A DNA stretch of 14,019 nt from contig NZ_CALHII010000050.1 in NCBI RefSeq assembly GCF_938030815.1, positions 1-14,019 of the forward strand, read 5' to 3'. Each line of letters opens with the position of its first letter. Position 1 is the stretch's first letter. The translations under genes and the position numbers were made by a program. The notes beneath the pieces were generated by a model. That model made no database searches and had not been told where the DNA came from. It worked only from the letters and a program-made list of their open reading frames with translations. Source of the stretch: an uncultured Campylobacter sp. (GTDB lineage Bacteria; Campylobacterota; Campylobacteria; Campylobacterales; Campylobacteraceae). This document shows, in pieces, positions 7,777 through 14,019 of this stretch.

Positions 7777-7792
7777 GAAATTTTAAAATTTC
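7777..7792. repeat. 16-bp perfect palindrome, copy 1
   Basis: GAAATTTTAAAATTTC, identical on both strands and identical to the copy at 13168-13183. It lies about 140 bp after the ispG stop. Confidence 0.85.
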
Positions 7793-8200
7793 GTCTTTAA
7801 AGCGGCGCTTTTAAATTTGAGCCTTTGGGAGTACGGCTTGGAATTCCGGATTTAAATTTTAGCTCTTGAATTTCGCTTTAGAATTTTGGGTTTGAAATTT
7901 TAACTTTGCAATTCGCCGTGGAATTTTATTTTAAAATTTGAGCCTCGCGATTCGGTGCTAAATTTGCGGCGTGAAATTTCGATACGTAAAATTTTAAACC
8001 ATAGAGCTCAGCGGCGTAAAATTTCAAGGCACGGCGCGGGAGTCGGGCCGCATTAAATTTAGCGTGACGGACGCACCGTTTGCGAAACAGCGAGCGAGCG
8101 TTAAATTTAAATGCCGCGGCATTTGGCTCATTGTTTAAGGCATTTGAAAAATTTCAGATCGCGACGCTCGGTTTAAGTTTAGAAAGGTTCGCTCGCCGCA

Positions 8201-8228
8201 GCTCGGGCGCAAAATTTAATGCCCGAGC
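8201..8228. repeat. GC-rich hairpin GCTCGGGC/GCCCGAGC
   Basis: A perfect 8-bp inverted repeat (8201-8208 and 8221-8228) with a 12-base loop that itself contains AAATTT. There is no T-run on the plus strand, so a terminator is not supported. Confidence 0.6.
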
Positions 8229-8542
8229 CGGGGGCGCTAAATTTTAATAGGCGGGTTTAAAATTTTAAAAAATTCTAAGCCCTAGCGAAATTTCAAGCTC
8301 TATGAAATTTCAAAATTTTAAATCCGCCGCGGCAGCCTTTGGGCGCAGCCTTAAATCGCCGCAGTATATGCGGCATAAGAGCGTAGCGGCTTAAAATTGC
8401 GTGGCTTTTTGAAGCGCGAAATTTTCAAAGCTGCGATAGTTCTAAGGTCTCGCGACTAGCGTTCAGAGCCGCATCGCTTTTCAAAAGCGTGTACCGGGGC
8501 TGTGGATTAAAATTTACGATTTTATAGAGCTTAAAATTTAGA

Positions 8543-8569
8543 CGCGCAAAAGCGCGCGAAACGAGGGGA
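8543..8569 (+). promoter_or_regulatory. dnaB leader: hairpin next to a strong ribosome site
   Basis: CGCGC-AAAA-GCGCG (8543-8556) ends seven bases before an AGGGGA ribosome site (8564-8569), four bases ahead of the dnaB ATG. The tight 5-bp stem next to the ribosome site could affect translation; that role is inferred from position only. Confidence 0.4.
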
Positions 8570-8573
8570 AGCG

Positions 8574-10709
8574 ATGGCAACGAAGCAGAATGTGCCTGCA
8601 AATTTATACGATCTGGATATGGAGCGCGCGATTTTAAGCTCGCTTTTGCAAAACGAGGACGCATACGGCGAGCTGAGCGAGATAATCTCGGTCGGCGATT
8701 TTTTCTACAAGCCGCACGCCGACATCTACGAGGCGATCGTCAAGTGCTCCTCGCACAACGAGCCGATCGCGCCGAGCTTTGTTAAAAAATGGCTAGCCGA
8801 ACGCTACGACGATGGCGCATTTACCGAGGTCGTAGCCACTAGCGGCGTGGTCGATGCTCCAAAATACGCGCTCGAGCTGCGCGAAAAATCGATCAAGCGC
8901 TCGCTAATCAAGGTCGCGCACGAGATCCCTTCGATGGTAAACGAAGCCGTGCGCAGCAAAGACACCGCCGATAAAATCAGCTCCAAAATTTACGAGCTCA
9001 TCGACGAGGAGCGCCACGGCGGCATCAAAAAATCGCACGAGATCATCGCCGACGTAGTAGAGGAGCTGAAGCGTCAAAAGGCGCTCGCAGGCTCGGAGCT
9101 CGTGGGGCTTGATACGGGCTTTCGCTTCCTAAACGACTGCACGAAGGGGCTAAAGCCGGGCGAGCTCATAATCATCGCCGCTCGCCCTGGCATGGGCAAG
9201 ACCGCCTTTGCGCTAAATTTAATGATGAAAACGCTGCAAAGCGGCAAAGGCGTCGTATTTTTCTCGCTCGAGATGCCCTCCGTGCAGCTGATGTATCGCA
9301 TACTAAGCGCGCTTAGCTCGATCCCGCTAAGCGACATAATGAGCGCAAAGCTCAGCGACGACGACTGGACGCGCTTCAACGACGCTTGCGACGCGGTGCT
9401 GAATATGCCGCTTTTCGTCTATGACAGCGGCTACGTGAACATCCACCAGGTCCGCACCCAGCTGCGCAAACTCAAATCTGCAGACGCCAATATCGAGCTT
9501 TGCGTGATCGATTACATCGGGCTTATGACGAGCACGAGCAACTACTCCGAGCGCCACCTGCAAATCGCCGAAATTTCGCGGGGGCTCAAGCTTTTGGCGC
9601 GCGAGCTCAACATCCCGATCATCGCGCTATCGCAGCTCAATCGCTCGCTCGAGGCGCGCTCGAACAAACGCCCGATGCTAAGCGATCTGCGCGAAAGCGG
9701 CGCGATCGAGCAGGACGCGGACATCATACTTTTCGTCTATCGCGACGAGGTTTATAAAGAGCAGATGGAGCGCGAGCGCATTTCGCGGCTGGAGGCCGAG
9801 GGCAAGGACGCGGGCGAGCCCGTGTTTAGGCGCAACGACTATCAGGAAAAGGCCGAAATTATCGTCGGCAAAAACCGCTCGGGCGAGGCGGGCAGGACGA
9901 TCGAGGTGGGCTTTCAGGGCAGATTTACCCGCTTTGTCGATACGAGCTTCGGCGGCGAGCCCAGCGAGAGCGCGATCTTTAACGAAAACGACAATCTTGA
10001 CTATGTCTCGCAGCTGCAAGATCAGGGCTTTGAGGAGCCTGTTGGGCAGCATCCCGATGCGGCGCAGAATTTGCAGCAAAATTTAACGCAGAATTTTAAT
10101 GAAGCCCAAAATTTTAATGAAGCTCAAAATAGCGGCGTAAGCTTAAAAGAAAGCTCCGCTAGCACTCGAAATTCCAGCGTAAATATCGATTTTGACGAGA
10201 TGCCGAGCTTCGGCCAAAGCGGTGAGCAGGACGGCGAGGAGATAGACGGCGAGTCTAAATTTGGCGTAGAGCAGGGCTTGGCAGAGGCGCGGCACGCGGC
10301 ACAAGACGCTCCGCAAAAGCAAGAATTTAATGGGCAAAATTTAGATGATGCAATAGCGGGCGGCGTCTCGCCTCAAACAGAGCGTATGCGCGGAAATTCG
10401 GCCGAGCAGAACGTAAAGAGTGCGGAAGGCGCAAAAGACGCGCTGCAAGATGCAAAAGGCGCATCGCAAGGCGCAGAGAAGGTAGCGGGCGCGTCACGAG
10501 GAGCGGAGAGTGCGCAGCGAGAGGATGCCTCGTATTTTGAGAGTGATGATAGTGCCAATGGCGGCTGGTCGTCTTTTGAAGCGCAAGAGCGGCGGCAGGA
10601 CGAGGCGAAATTTAAACCAGCGCCGCCTCTAAATATCGAAGAGATGGGCATTCCAAAGATCAATGAGGCAAACAGGCTCGATGACGACGACGCGCCGCTG
10701 GATCTGTGA
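8574..10709 (+). CDS. dnaB: Replicative DNA helicase DnaB with a long C-terminal extension
   Basis: A 711-residue protein against about 460-490 for campylobacterial DnaB. The N-terminal primase-interacting domain covers about 1-105 (L-D-M-E-R-A-I-L-S-S-L-L), then a linker and the RecA-like motor at 172-455. The motor has Walker A at A203-T210 (A-R-P-G-M-G-K-T), S-L-E-M-P (231-235), Walker B at V-I-D-Y-I-G-L-M (311-318), S-Q-L-N-R-S-L-E (353-360), L-R-E-S-G-A-I-E-Q-D-A-D (372-383) and K-N-R-S-G (433-437) with the probable arginine finger. A charged insert at about 392-424 resembles those in Helicobacter and Campylobacter DnaB. It unwinds DNA 5' to 3' at the fork as a hexamer. Residues after 460 are Gln/Asn-, Glu/Asp- and Ala-rich low complexity, ending in an acidic D-D-D-D motif. 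The start has a strong ribosome site. The next gene begins inside its last ten codons. Confidence 0.96.
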   Translation: MATKQNVPANLYDLDMERAILSSLLQNEDAYGELSEIISVGDFFYKPHADIYEAIVKCSSHNEPIAPSFVKKWLAERYDDGAFTEVVATSGVVDAPKYALELREKSIKRSLIKVAHEIPSMVNEAVRSKDTADKISSKIYELIDEERHGGIKKSHEIIADVVEELKRQKALAGSELVGLDTGFRFLNDCTKGLKPGELIIIAARPGMGKTAFALNLMMKTLQSGKGVVFFSLEMPSVQLMYRILSALSSIPLSDIMSAKLSDDDWTRFNDACDAVLNMPLFVYDSGYVNIHQVRTQLRKLKSADANIELCVIDYIGLMTSTSNYSERHLQIAEISRGLKLLARELNIPIIALSQLNRSLEARSNKRPMLSDLRESGAIEQDADIILFVYRDEVYKEQMERERISRLEAEGKDAGEPVFRRNDYQEKAEIIVGKNRSGEAGRTIEVGFQGRFTRFVDTSFGGEPSESAIFNENDNLDYVSQLQDQGFEEPVGQHPDAAQNLQQNLTQNFNEAQNFNEAQNSGVSLKESSASTRNSSVNIDFDEMPSFGQSGEQDGEEIDGESKFGVEQGLAEARHAAQDAPQKQEFNGQNLDDAIAGGVSPQTERMRGNSAEQNVKSAEGAKDALQDAKGASQGAEKVAGASRGAESAQREDASYFESDDSANGGWSSFEAQERRQDEAKFKPAPPLNIEEMGIPKINEANRLDDDDAPLDL
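10089..10124 (+). repeat. dnaB: Two 18-bp tandem repeats in the dnaB tail
   Basis: Units 10089-10106 and 10107-10124 each encode Q-N-F-N-E-A (residues 506-517) and differ at two third-codon positions. A further CAAAAT begins a third unit. This indicates in-frame slippage or duplication in the Gln/Asn-rich extension. Confidence 0.85.
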
Positions 10710-12843
10710 AATAGCGCTTAGACTAGCGCTGATCGTTAGCGTTTTTTGCTTCGCGCTTTACGCGCAGGATTTGGACGATGCGGGCTTTTGCGTGCTGGTG
10801 GCGTTTTGGGCTTATGCGCTATTTCGGGTGCTATTTAGCTTTTTTTACGAGGCGAAGCAGCGCGCCAATGCGGCGCTATTTCGCAGCAGCGGGACTTTGA
10901 TTAAAATTTTTAGGGGCAGGCTTATAAGCGGGATTTTGGCCTGCGCGGGCGCGATCCTCTTAAGCGCCACTTTGTCGCTTGGTCTAGCCGATCTGCGCGG
11001 CGCGGAGCTATTCGTGACGCTAGCGGCACTGCCTGCAGCTCTTGCTCTGATGCGCCTGGCGGTGCTTAAGCTCAGCCTAAAAGAGATTAAAAATCCTAGA
11101 ATTTTATCGCTCAAACTTAGCATTTTGCTGCTCGCCGCGCTTGCCGTAGCGGTAAATTTCGCCATAAATTTAGCCTATTTGCGGCTCGCAGACGCTGCGG
11201 ATACTGCTGCGCGCCCTCAAAATTCCGCGATAAATTTTACTCCGCCTTCTCGCACCGCCGCATTCGCTGAAAATTTCGCGATAAACAACGCTTCCGCGCC
11301 CGTCGGAAATTTAGCAACAAATAACACCGCTAAATCCGCTACGAATTCCGCGACGAATAACGCCGCCATAATTGTGCGAAATTCCGAGACTGATAATGCC
11401 GTCAAGCCCGCGCCGAACGCCGCTAAAAATCTCACCGCTTCGCCCGCAAATTTTAAAGCGAGCTCCGTCGGGGCGATGTACGCCTCGGCTGAAAATTATA
11501 AGGCAGTTCCCGTCGCTACATCGCAAATCAACGCTAAAAATTCTACGGCTAGCTCCGCCGCAGCGCAAAATTTAACTCAAACTCCCGTCACGCCGAACGT
11601 GTCCGCCGATAATTCAGCTGAAAAATCCGCGACCAGCCCCGCATCGGTAGCCGAAATTTTTGAAATTTTAAAATCTACCGTGCCGCAAGCGCACTTCAAA
11701 TCCGCTCTGCTAAATGAAATTTACGCTTTGAAATTTTACAAAAACGCGCTGTTTGAGCTGGCGCTGTCGCAGAGCCCTAACGCGCTAAAAATTGCTCTTT
11801 TGTTTCTGATCTGCGCGGGAGATTTCCTCTTTTACTGCGCGATCTTGCATCTTTGCGCCTTCGTGCTTTTTATGCCGCGGGCTGCGCCCAAAATAGGGTA
11901 CTTTAGCGGCACGATCTTCGCGCTTGCTTACGTCACGCTGTGTTTGATCTGCGCCGCGCAGACGCGCACGGCAGGCGGCGGCTCGGAGAGCGTGCATCCT
12001 AAAAGCGCGGTCGAGACGAGCGTGCAGATCGTGCTGCAAAGCGGCGAGCGGCTGATTTTAAGCGCGCGCGAGGCGGACGCGCTAAGAGGCGAGCTAAACG
12101 CCACGCGCTTTGCCGCGGAGGCAAACGCCGCATCTGCGCTGAATAGCTACATCGACGCCGTTTACGACGAGGGCGCGAGGCTCAGCGCGCAGAAAATGGC
12201 GGATTTTAATTACTCGTTTCTGAGCGATTATCTGGTGCTGTGGCACGGCGTGTGGGACGATGACGCGGGGGCGTATCTGAATGAGAAATTTGCGGGCTTC
12301 GTGAGCGAGAGTTTTCCGAAAGATTTTGGCGAGAATATCGCTAAAATCGCTGCAGCAAACGTCAAAAATTATGAGAGCTCGCTAAATTTTACGCTCAAAA
12401 AATACGGCGCGAAAATCGATCTCAACGTCACGCAGAGCTTCAGCCTAAAAAGCAAGGCGTATCGCGCGAGCGGGACGGGGCTGGGCGCTCTGGGCGGCGT
12501 GCTGGGCGCAAAGCTGATAAGTAAGAGCCTCGCTAAAACTGCGGCTAAAACGGGCGCGAAGACCCTTACCAAGGCGGGCGCCAGCGCGACAAGCGGTAGT
12601 GCGGGGCTCGTGTGCGGTCCGGGCGCGGTGGTGTGCGTGCCTGCGTTTGCCGTGGCTACGTGGTTCGGGCTGGATTTCGCGTTTGCCAAGGGCGACGAGG
12701 CGCTCAATCGAGAGGAGTTTGAAGCCGCGATCGTGCGCGATATGATGGCGGCGAAAGAGGAGCTAAAGCGCGCGTTGGCGGAGGATTTCAACGCGACGAT
12801 AGATGAAATTTCGAGTGAAATTTTAAATTTAGACGGGAAGTAA
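10681..12843 (+). CDS. Multi-spanning membrane protein of unknown function
   Basis: A 720-residue protein from ATG 10681, which overlaps dnaB by 29 bp; an ATG at 10663 lacks any ribosome site. Five hydrophobic segments lie at about 8-28, 34-55, 80-102, 108-128 and 142-166. An Ala/Asn/Ser/Thr-rich stretch (about 170-330) contains five 12-residue repeats. Two more membrane segments follow at about 369-399 and 408-428, then a soluble or peripheral part with a Tyr/Trp-rich helical region (Y-L-V-L-W-H-G-V-W-D-D-D), a glycine-rich hydrophobic segment (about 598-616) and another at 641-668 (G-L-V-C-G-P-G-A-V-V-C-V-P). It ends in a charged helix with L-N-R-E-E-F-E. No transporter, kinase or hydrolase motif is visible and I do not recognise the family. 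The overlap suggests translational coupling to dnaB, though a shared function is not implied. Confidence 0.85.
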   Translation: MTTTRRWICEIALRLALIVSVFCFALYAQDLDDAGFCVLVAFWAYALFRVLFSFFYEAKQRANAALFRSSGTLIKIFRGRLISGILACAGAILLSATLSLGLADLRGAELFVTLAALPAALALMRLAVLKLSLKEIKNPRILSLKLSILLLAALAVAVNFAINLAYLRLADAADTAARPQNSAINFTPPSRTAAFAENFAINNASAPVGNLATNNTAKSATNSATNNAAIIVRNSETDNAVKPAPNAAKNLTASPANFKASSVGAMYASAENYKAVPVATSQINAKNSTASSAAAQNLTQTPVTPNVSADNSAEKSATSPASVAEIFEILKSTVPQAHFKSALLNEIYALKFYKNALFELALSQSPNALKIALLFLICAGDFLFYCAILHLCAFVLFMPRAAPKIGYFSGTIFALAYVTLCLICAAQTRTAGGGSESVHPKSAVETSVQIVLQSGERLILSAREADALRGELNATRFAAEANAASALNSYIDAVYDEGARLSAQKMADFNYSFLSDYLVLWHGVWDDDAGAYLNEKFAGFVSESFPKDFGENIAKIAAANVKNYESSLNFTLKKYGAKIDLNVTQSFSLKSKAYRASGTGLGALGGVLGAKLISKSLAKTAAKTGAKTLTKAGASATSGSAGLVCGPGAVVCVPAFAVATWFGLDFAFAKGDEALNREEFEAAIVRDMMAAKEELKRALAEDFNATIDEISSEILNLDGK
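11266..11445 (+). repeat. Five degenerate 36-bp (12-residue) tandem repeats
   Basis: In-frame units start at 11266, 11302, 11338, 11374 and 11410. At protein level they read A-E-N-F-A-I-N-N-A-S-A-P, V-G-N-L-A-T-N-N-T-A-K-S, A-T-N-S-A-T-N-N-A-A-I-I, V-R-N-S-E-T-D-N-A-V-K-P, A-P-N-A-A-K-N-L-T-A-S-P. The third-position Asn is invariant and the core is N-x-A-T-N-N-A. They form a linker between the two membrane domains. Confidence 0.75.
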
Positions 12844-13270
12844 GGCGGCGTATTATGCCCGCGCAACTTAGACCCGTTGCGAGCGAAATTTTACGGCGGA
12901 TTATGTAGCCTTCGTGCGTAGCGTACGGCGTACGGCGTGCATCAAAACGGGCAGTTCGGCAGATGCGAAACGGTAGCGAAACTAGCGGCGATAAAATTAG
13001 CGGTGCAAAACAAGCAGCGCAGCGGGTGTGCAATAAACAGCGCCTCGGGTTTTTGAATTTATAAAATTTTATCCTGCTTTGCTTGCTTTGCCGCACCTGC
13101 GCGATTTAAATCGGTTGCGAGTAAAATTTGGCAGCAGATTGCGTAATTTGTCTGCGCAGCGGGCGGCGAAATTTTAAAATTTCATTTAAGTGCAGGTGGG
13201 TGGGATTATGGCACACTTATCGCGCTGCCGCGCCTCTTAAATTTTTAAGAAGCAGCTAAAAATTTTTATA
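12844..13270. other. Spacer before the cysteine-rich gene
   Basis: No credible gene. A CGCAAC/GTTGCG hairpin (12862-12867, 12876-12881, 8-base loop) lies 19 bases after the membrane-gene stop but has no T-run. A tandem heptamer GCGTACG occurs at 12921-12934, and the second copy of the 16-bp AT palindrome is near the right end. Confidence 0.5.
13168..13183. repeat. 16-bp perfect palindrome, copy 2
   Basis: GAAATTTTAAAATTTC, identical to the copy at 7777-7792 and again preceded by a GC-rich GGCG context. It is about 85 bp upstream of the -10 of the cysteine-rich gene. Confidence 0.85.
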
Positions 13271-13295
13271 TATAATCGCCGCTTAAAACAAGGAG
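13271..13295 (+). promoter_or_regulatory. Promoter -10 and ribosome site of the cysteine-rich gene
   Basis: TATAAT at 13271-13276 in a T/A-rich upstream track without a recognisable -35, as is usual for Campylobacter sigma-70 promoters. AAGGAG at 13290-13295 stands five bases before ATG 13301. The predicted leader is only about 18 bases long. Confidence 0.65.
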
Positions 13296-13300
13296 TACTA

Positions 13301-13816
13301 ATGAAAAAATTCTATCTTAAAATTTATATACTCATGTTTATAACGGCATTAATAGCCATCCCCGCTGCGGCAAAAGTAAGCATAGACGACTTTAAAACGC
13401 AAGAGGAAAAAGATCTAGCGATCTCTTGCGATGACGGCGATGGGAAATACAGTGCGTGTATGAAACTGGCTGAAATTTTAACCAAAAGATGCGATAATGA
13501 AGATTTTAGGAGCTGCGAGATTGCGGGAGAGTTTTTATCTGCATTCGGACGATACAGAGACGCTATCGCTCCTTTAAGCAAGGCTTGCGATGCAAATTTA
13601 CTGTTATCTTGCGTTTCGTTAATGACGACGGATATAGTAGCTACGGGAAATATCGATAGGGCGATAAGAAGCTTGGATAAAATTTGCGATGCCAAAATTG
13701 ATGGCAGTGAGGAATATTGCAAATTTAAAAGCGAGCTTGAAATTTGCTTAAAAGATACGGAATGCAATCCGATAAAAAGAGGCAAAGAGCTTCTAAACTG
13801 GATCGTGGAACAATGA
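13301..13816 (+). CDS. Secreted cysteine-rich Sel1/TPR-like small protein
   Basis: A 171-residue protein with a signal peptide (M-K-K-F-Y-L-K, hydrophobic core, cleavage near P-A-A-A/K, residue 24-25), so it is probably periplasmic or secreted. The mature part has ten cysteines (43, 53, 64, 72, 96, 104, 129, 140, 149, 155), mostly in pairs. The pairs 64/72 and 96/104 have the C-x7-C spacing of disulfide-linked Sel1-like helical hairpins. The segment A-I-A-P-L-S-K-A-C-D then S-C-V-S-L fits the SLR/TPR pattern of the Helicobacter Hcp family. Such proteins bind partners and are not usually enzymes; the partner here is unknown. It has its own promoter and strong ribosome site, its stop lies one base from the start of a second copy, and its base composition is more AT-rich than dnaB and ispG. 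Confidence 0.85.
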   Translation: MKKFYLKIYILMFITALIAIPAAAKVSIDDFKTQEEKDLAISCDDGDGKYSACMKLAEILTKRCDNEDFRSCEIAGEFLSAFGRYRDAIAPLSKACDANLLLSCVSLMTTDIVATGNIDRAIRSLDKICDAKIDGSEEYCKFKSELEICLKDTECNPIKRGKELLNWIVEQ

Positions 13817-13817
13817 T

Positions 13818-14019
13818 ATGAAAAGTTTGGTATTGATAGCGATGTTGGCATTCTAGTGTGCGTATGCTGGTTTTGGTTTTAAAGAAAAGGATTTAGCAAA
13901 TTTATATTCGCTTTGCAATAAGGGCGATGGGAAATATAGTGCCTGCACGAAGCTAACAGATATATTATCAAAGCATTGTGATGGCGGCAATGCCGAAAAA
14001 TGCGGAGAGCTCGGATATG
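13818..14019 (+). pseudogene. Second cysteine-rich paralogue, interrupted by an in-frame TAG, runs off the window
   Basis: ATG 13818, one base after the previous stop, opens a signal-peptide-like M-K-S-L-V-L-I-A-M-L-A-F and is then cut by TAG at 13854-13856. The same frame continues to the right edge as C-A-Y-A-G-F-G-F-K-E-K-D-L-A and so on. From there it clearly matches the upstream gene: G-D-G-K-Y-S-A-C, then K-L, I-L-x-K, C-D and a further Cys. At DNA level 19 of 20 bases agree between 13436-13455 and 13923-13942. No ATG, GTG or TTG lies in frame between the TAG and the conserved part, so restart is unlikely. It is a recent pseudogene, a sequencing error, or a read-through case. No good ribosome site is present; translation would depend on coupling to the upstream gene. 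Confidence 0.75.

Larger units (their letters stand above)
7641..8573. other. 933-bp gene-free region packed with AAATTT words
   Basis: No frame on either strand resembles a protein. By hand count about 22 copies of AAATTT occur, often joined as GAAATTTTAAAATTTC-like palindromes and separated by GC-rich segments. Other structure: a tandem CGGTTAAAG (7660-7678); a hairpin GCCGCA/TGCGGC (8358-8363, 8369-8374, 5-base loop); and a 15-base palindrome CGCTTTT-C-AAAAGCG (8475-8489). I could not identify a tRNA or a known small RNA. It contains whatever promoter drives dnaB. Confidence 0.6.

Noticed and set aside
7570..7800. Plus-strand frame overlapping the ispG end.
   Set aside because: It begins inside conserved ispG in another frame, has no ribosome site and an Arg-rich random composition.
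7641..8573. Possible origin of replication in the AT-word-rich spacer next to dnaB.
   Set aside because: I found no DnaA-box cluster, and dnaA/dnaN are not here; the AT-rich words are spread through all the spacers.
12921..12940. Tandem GCGTACG heptamers as a possible iteron or phase-variable repeat.
   Set aside because: Only two full copies, no DnaA boxes or AT-rich unwinding element nearby, and outside any reading frame.
12788..13096. Minus-strand frame of 102 codons in the spacer after the membrane protein.
   Set aside because: It overlaps the 3' end of a well-supported gene and reads as a random Arg/Leu/Ser-rich shadow without a ribosome site.
1..14019. CRISPR array, tRNA or rRNA gene, insertion sequence, restriction-modification or toxin-antitoxin gene.
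   Set aside because: I looked for regular spacer-repeat periodicity, tRNA T-loop motifs, terminal inverted repeats and transposase-like frames and saw none.

Overview
The window reads as chromosome from a campylobacterotal (epsilonproteobacterial) bacterium, most likely a Campylobacter of the GC-richer oral group (C. gracilis-, C. showae- or C. rectus-like). The evidence is an AsmA-like periplasmic gene divergent from groES-groEL, the campylobacterial insert in DnaB, an IspG of the short type, AT-rich ribosome sites of the AAGGA type, and a background saturated with the palindromic word AAATTT. The genus call is inference from remembered protein patterns; no search was run.

Layout. From 1 to 2198 on the minus strand is a long AsmA-like, envelope-anchored protein running off the left edge. 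It diverges from groES-groEL (2404-4317). The 205 bp between them hold a consensus sigma-70 promoter (TTGACA, 17 bp, TATAAT), a near-perfect CIRCE operator for HrcA over the predicted transcription start, and a 13/14-match HAIR operator for HspR upstream of the -35. groEL is followed by three consecutive hairpins. Then come an exported, basic, low-complexity protein of unknown function (4899-5963), ispG/gcpE of the non-mevalonate isoprenoid pathway (6573-7640, TTG start), and a 933-bp gene-free stretch packed with AAATTT words. Next is dnaB (8574-10709), the replicative helicase, with an unusual acidic/Gln-Asn-rich tail of about 250 residues. A multi-spanning membrane protein of unknown function (10681-12843) overlaps the dnaB end by 29 bp and carries five 12-residue repeats.

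The right end changes character. After a 457-bp spacer there is a small secreted cysteine-rich protein with Sel1-like helical-hairpin spacing (13301-13816). Immediately behind it lies a second, homologous copy whose reading frame is broken by an in-frame TAG inside the signal peptide (13818 to the right edge). These two are less GC-rich (38 and 42% in two lines I counted) than dnaB (52 and 63% in two lines counted) and look like the start of a tandem paralogue family.

Apart from groES-groEL, and the dnaB/membrane-gene overlap, the genes are functionally unrelated housekeeping or envelope genes separated by unusually long spacers for this group. I see no tRNA, rRNA, CRISPR array, transposase or phage gene. 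The most interesting signals are the two-repressor heat-shock control region, the AAATTT lattice (which matches the RAATTY methylation/uptake motif known in C. jejuni), low-complexity expansions in three neighbouring genes, and the amber-interrupted paralogue.
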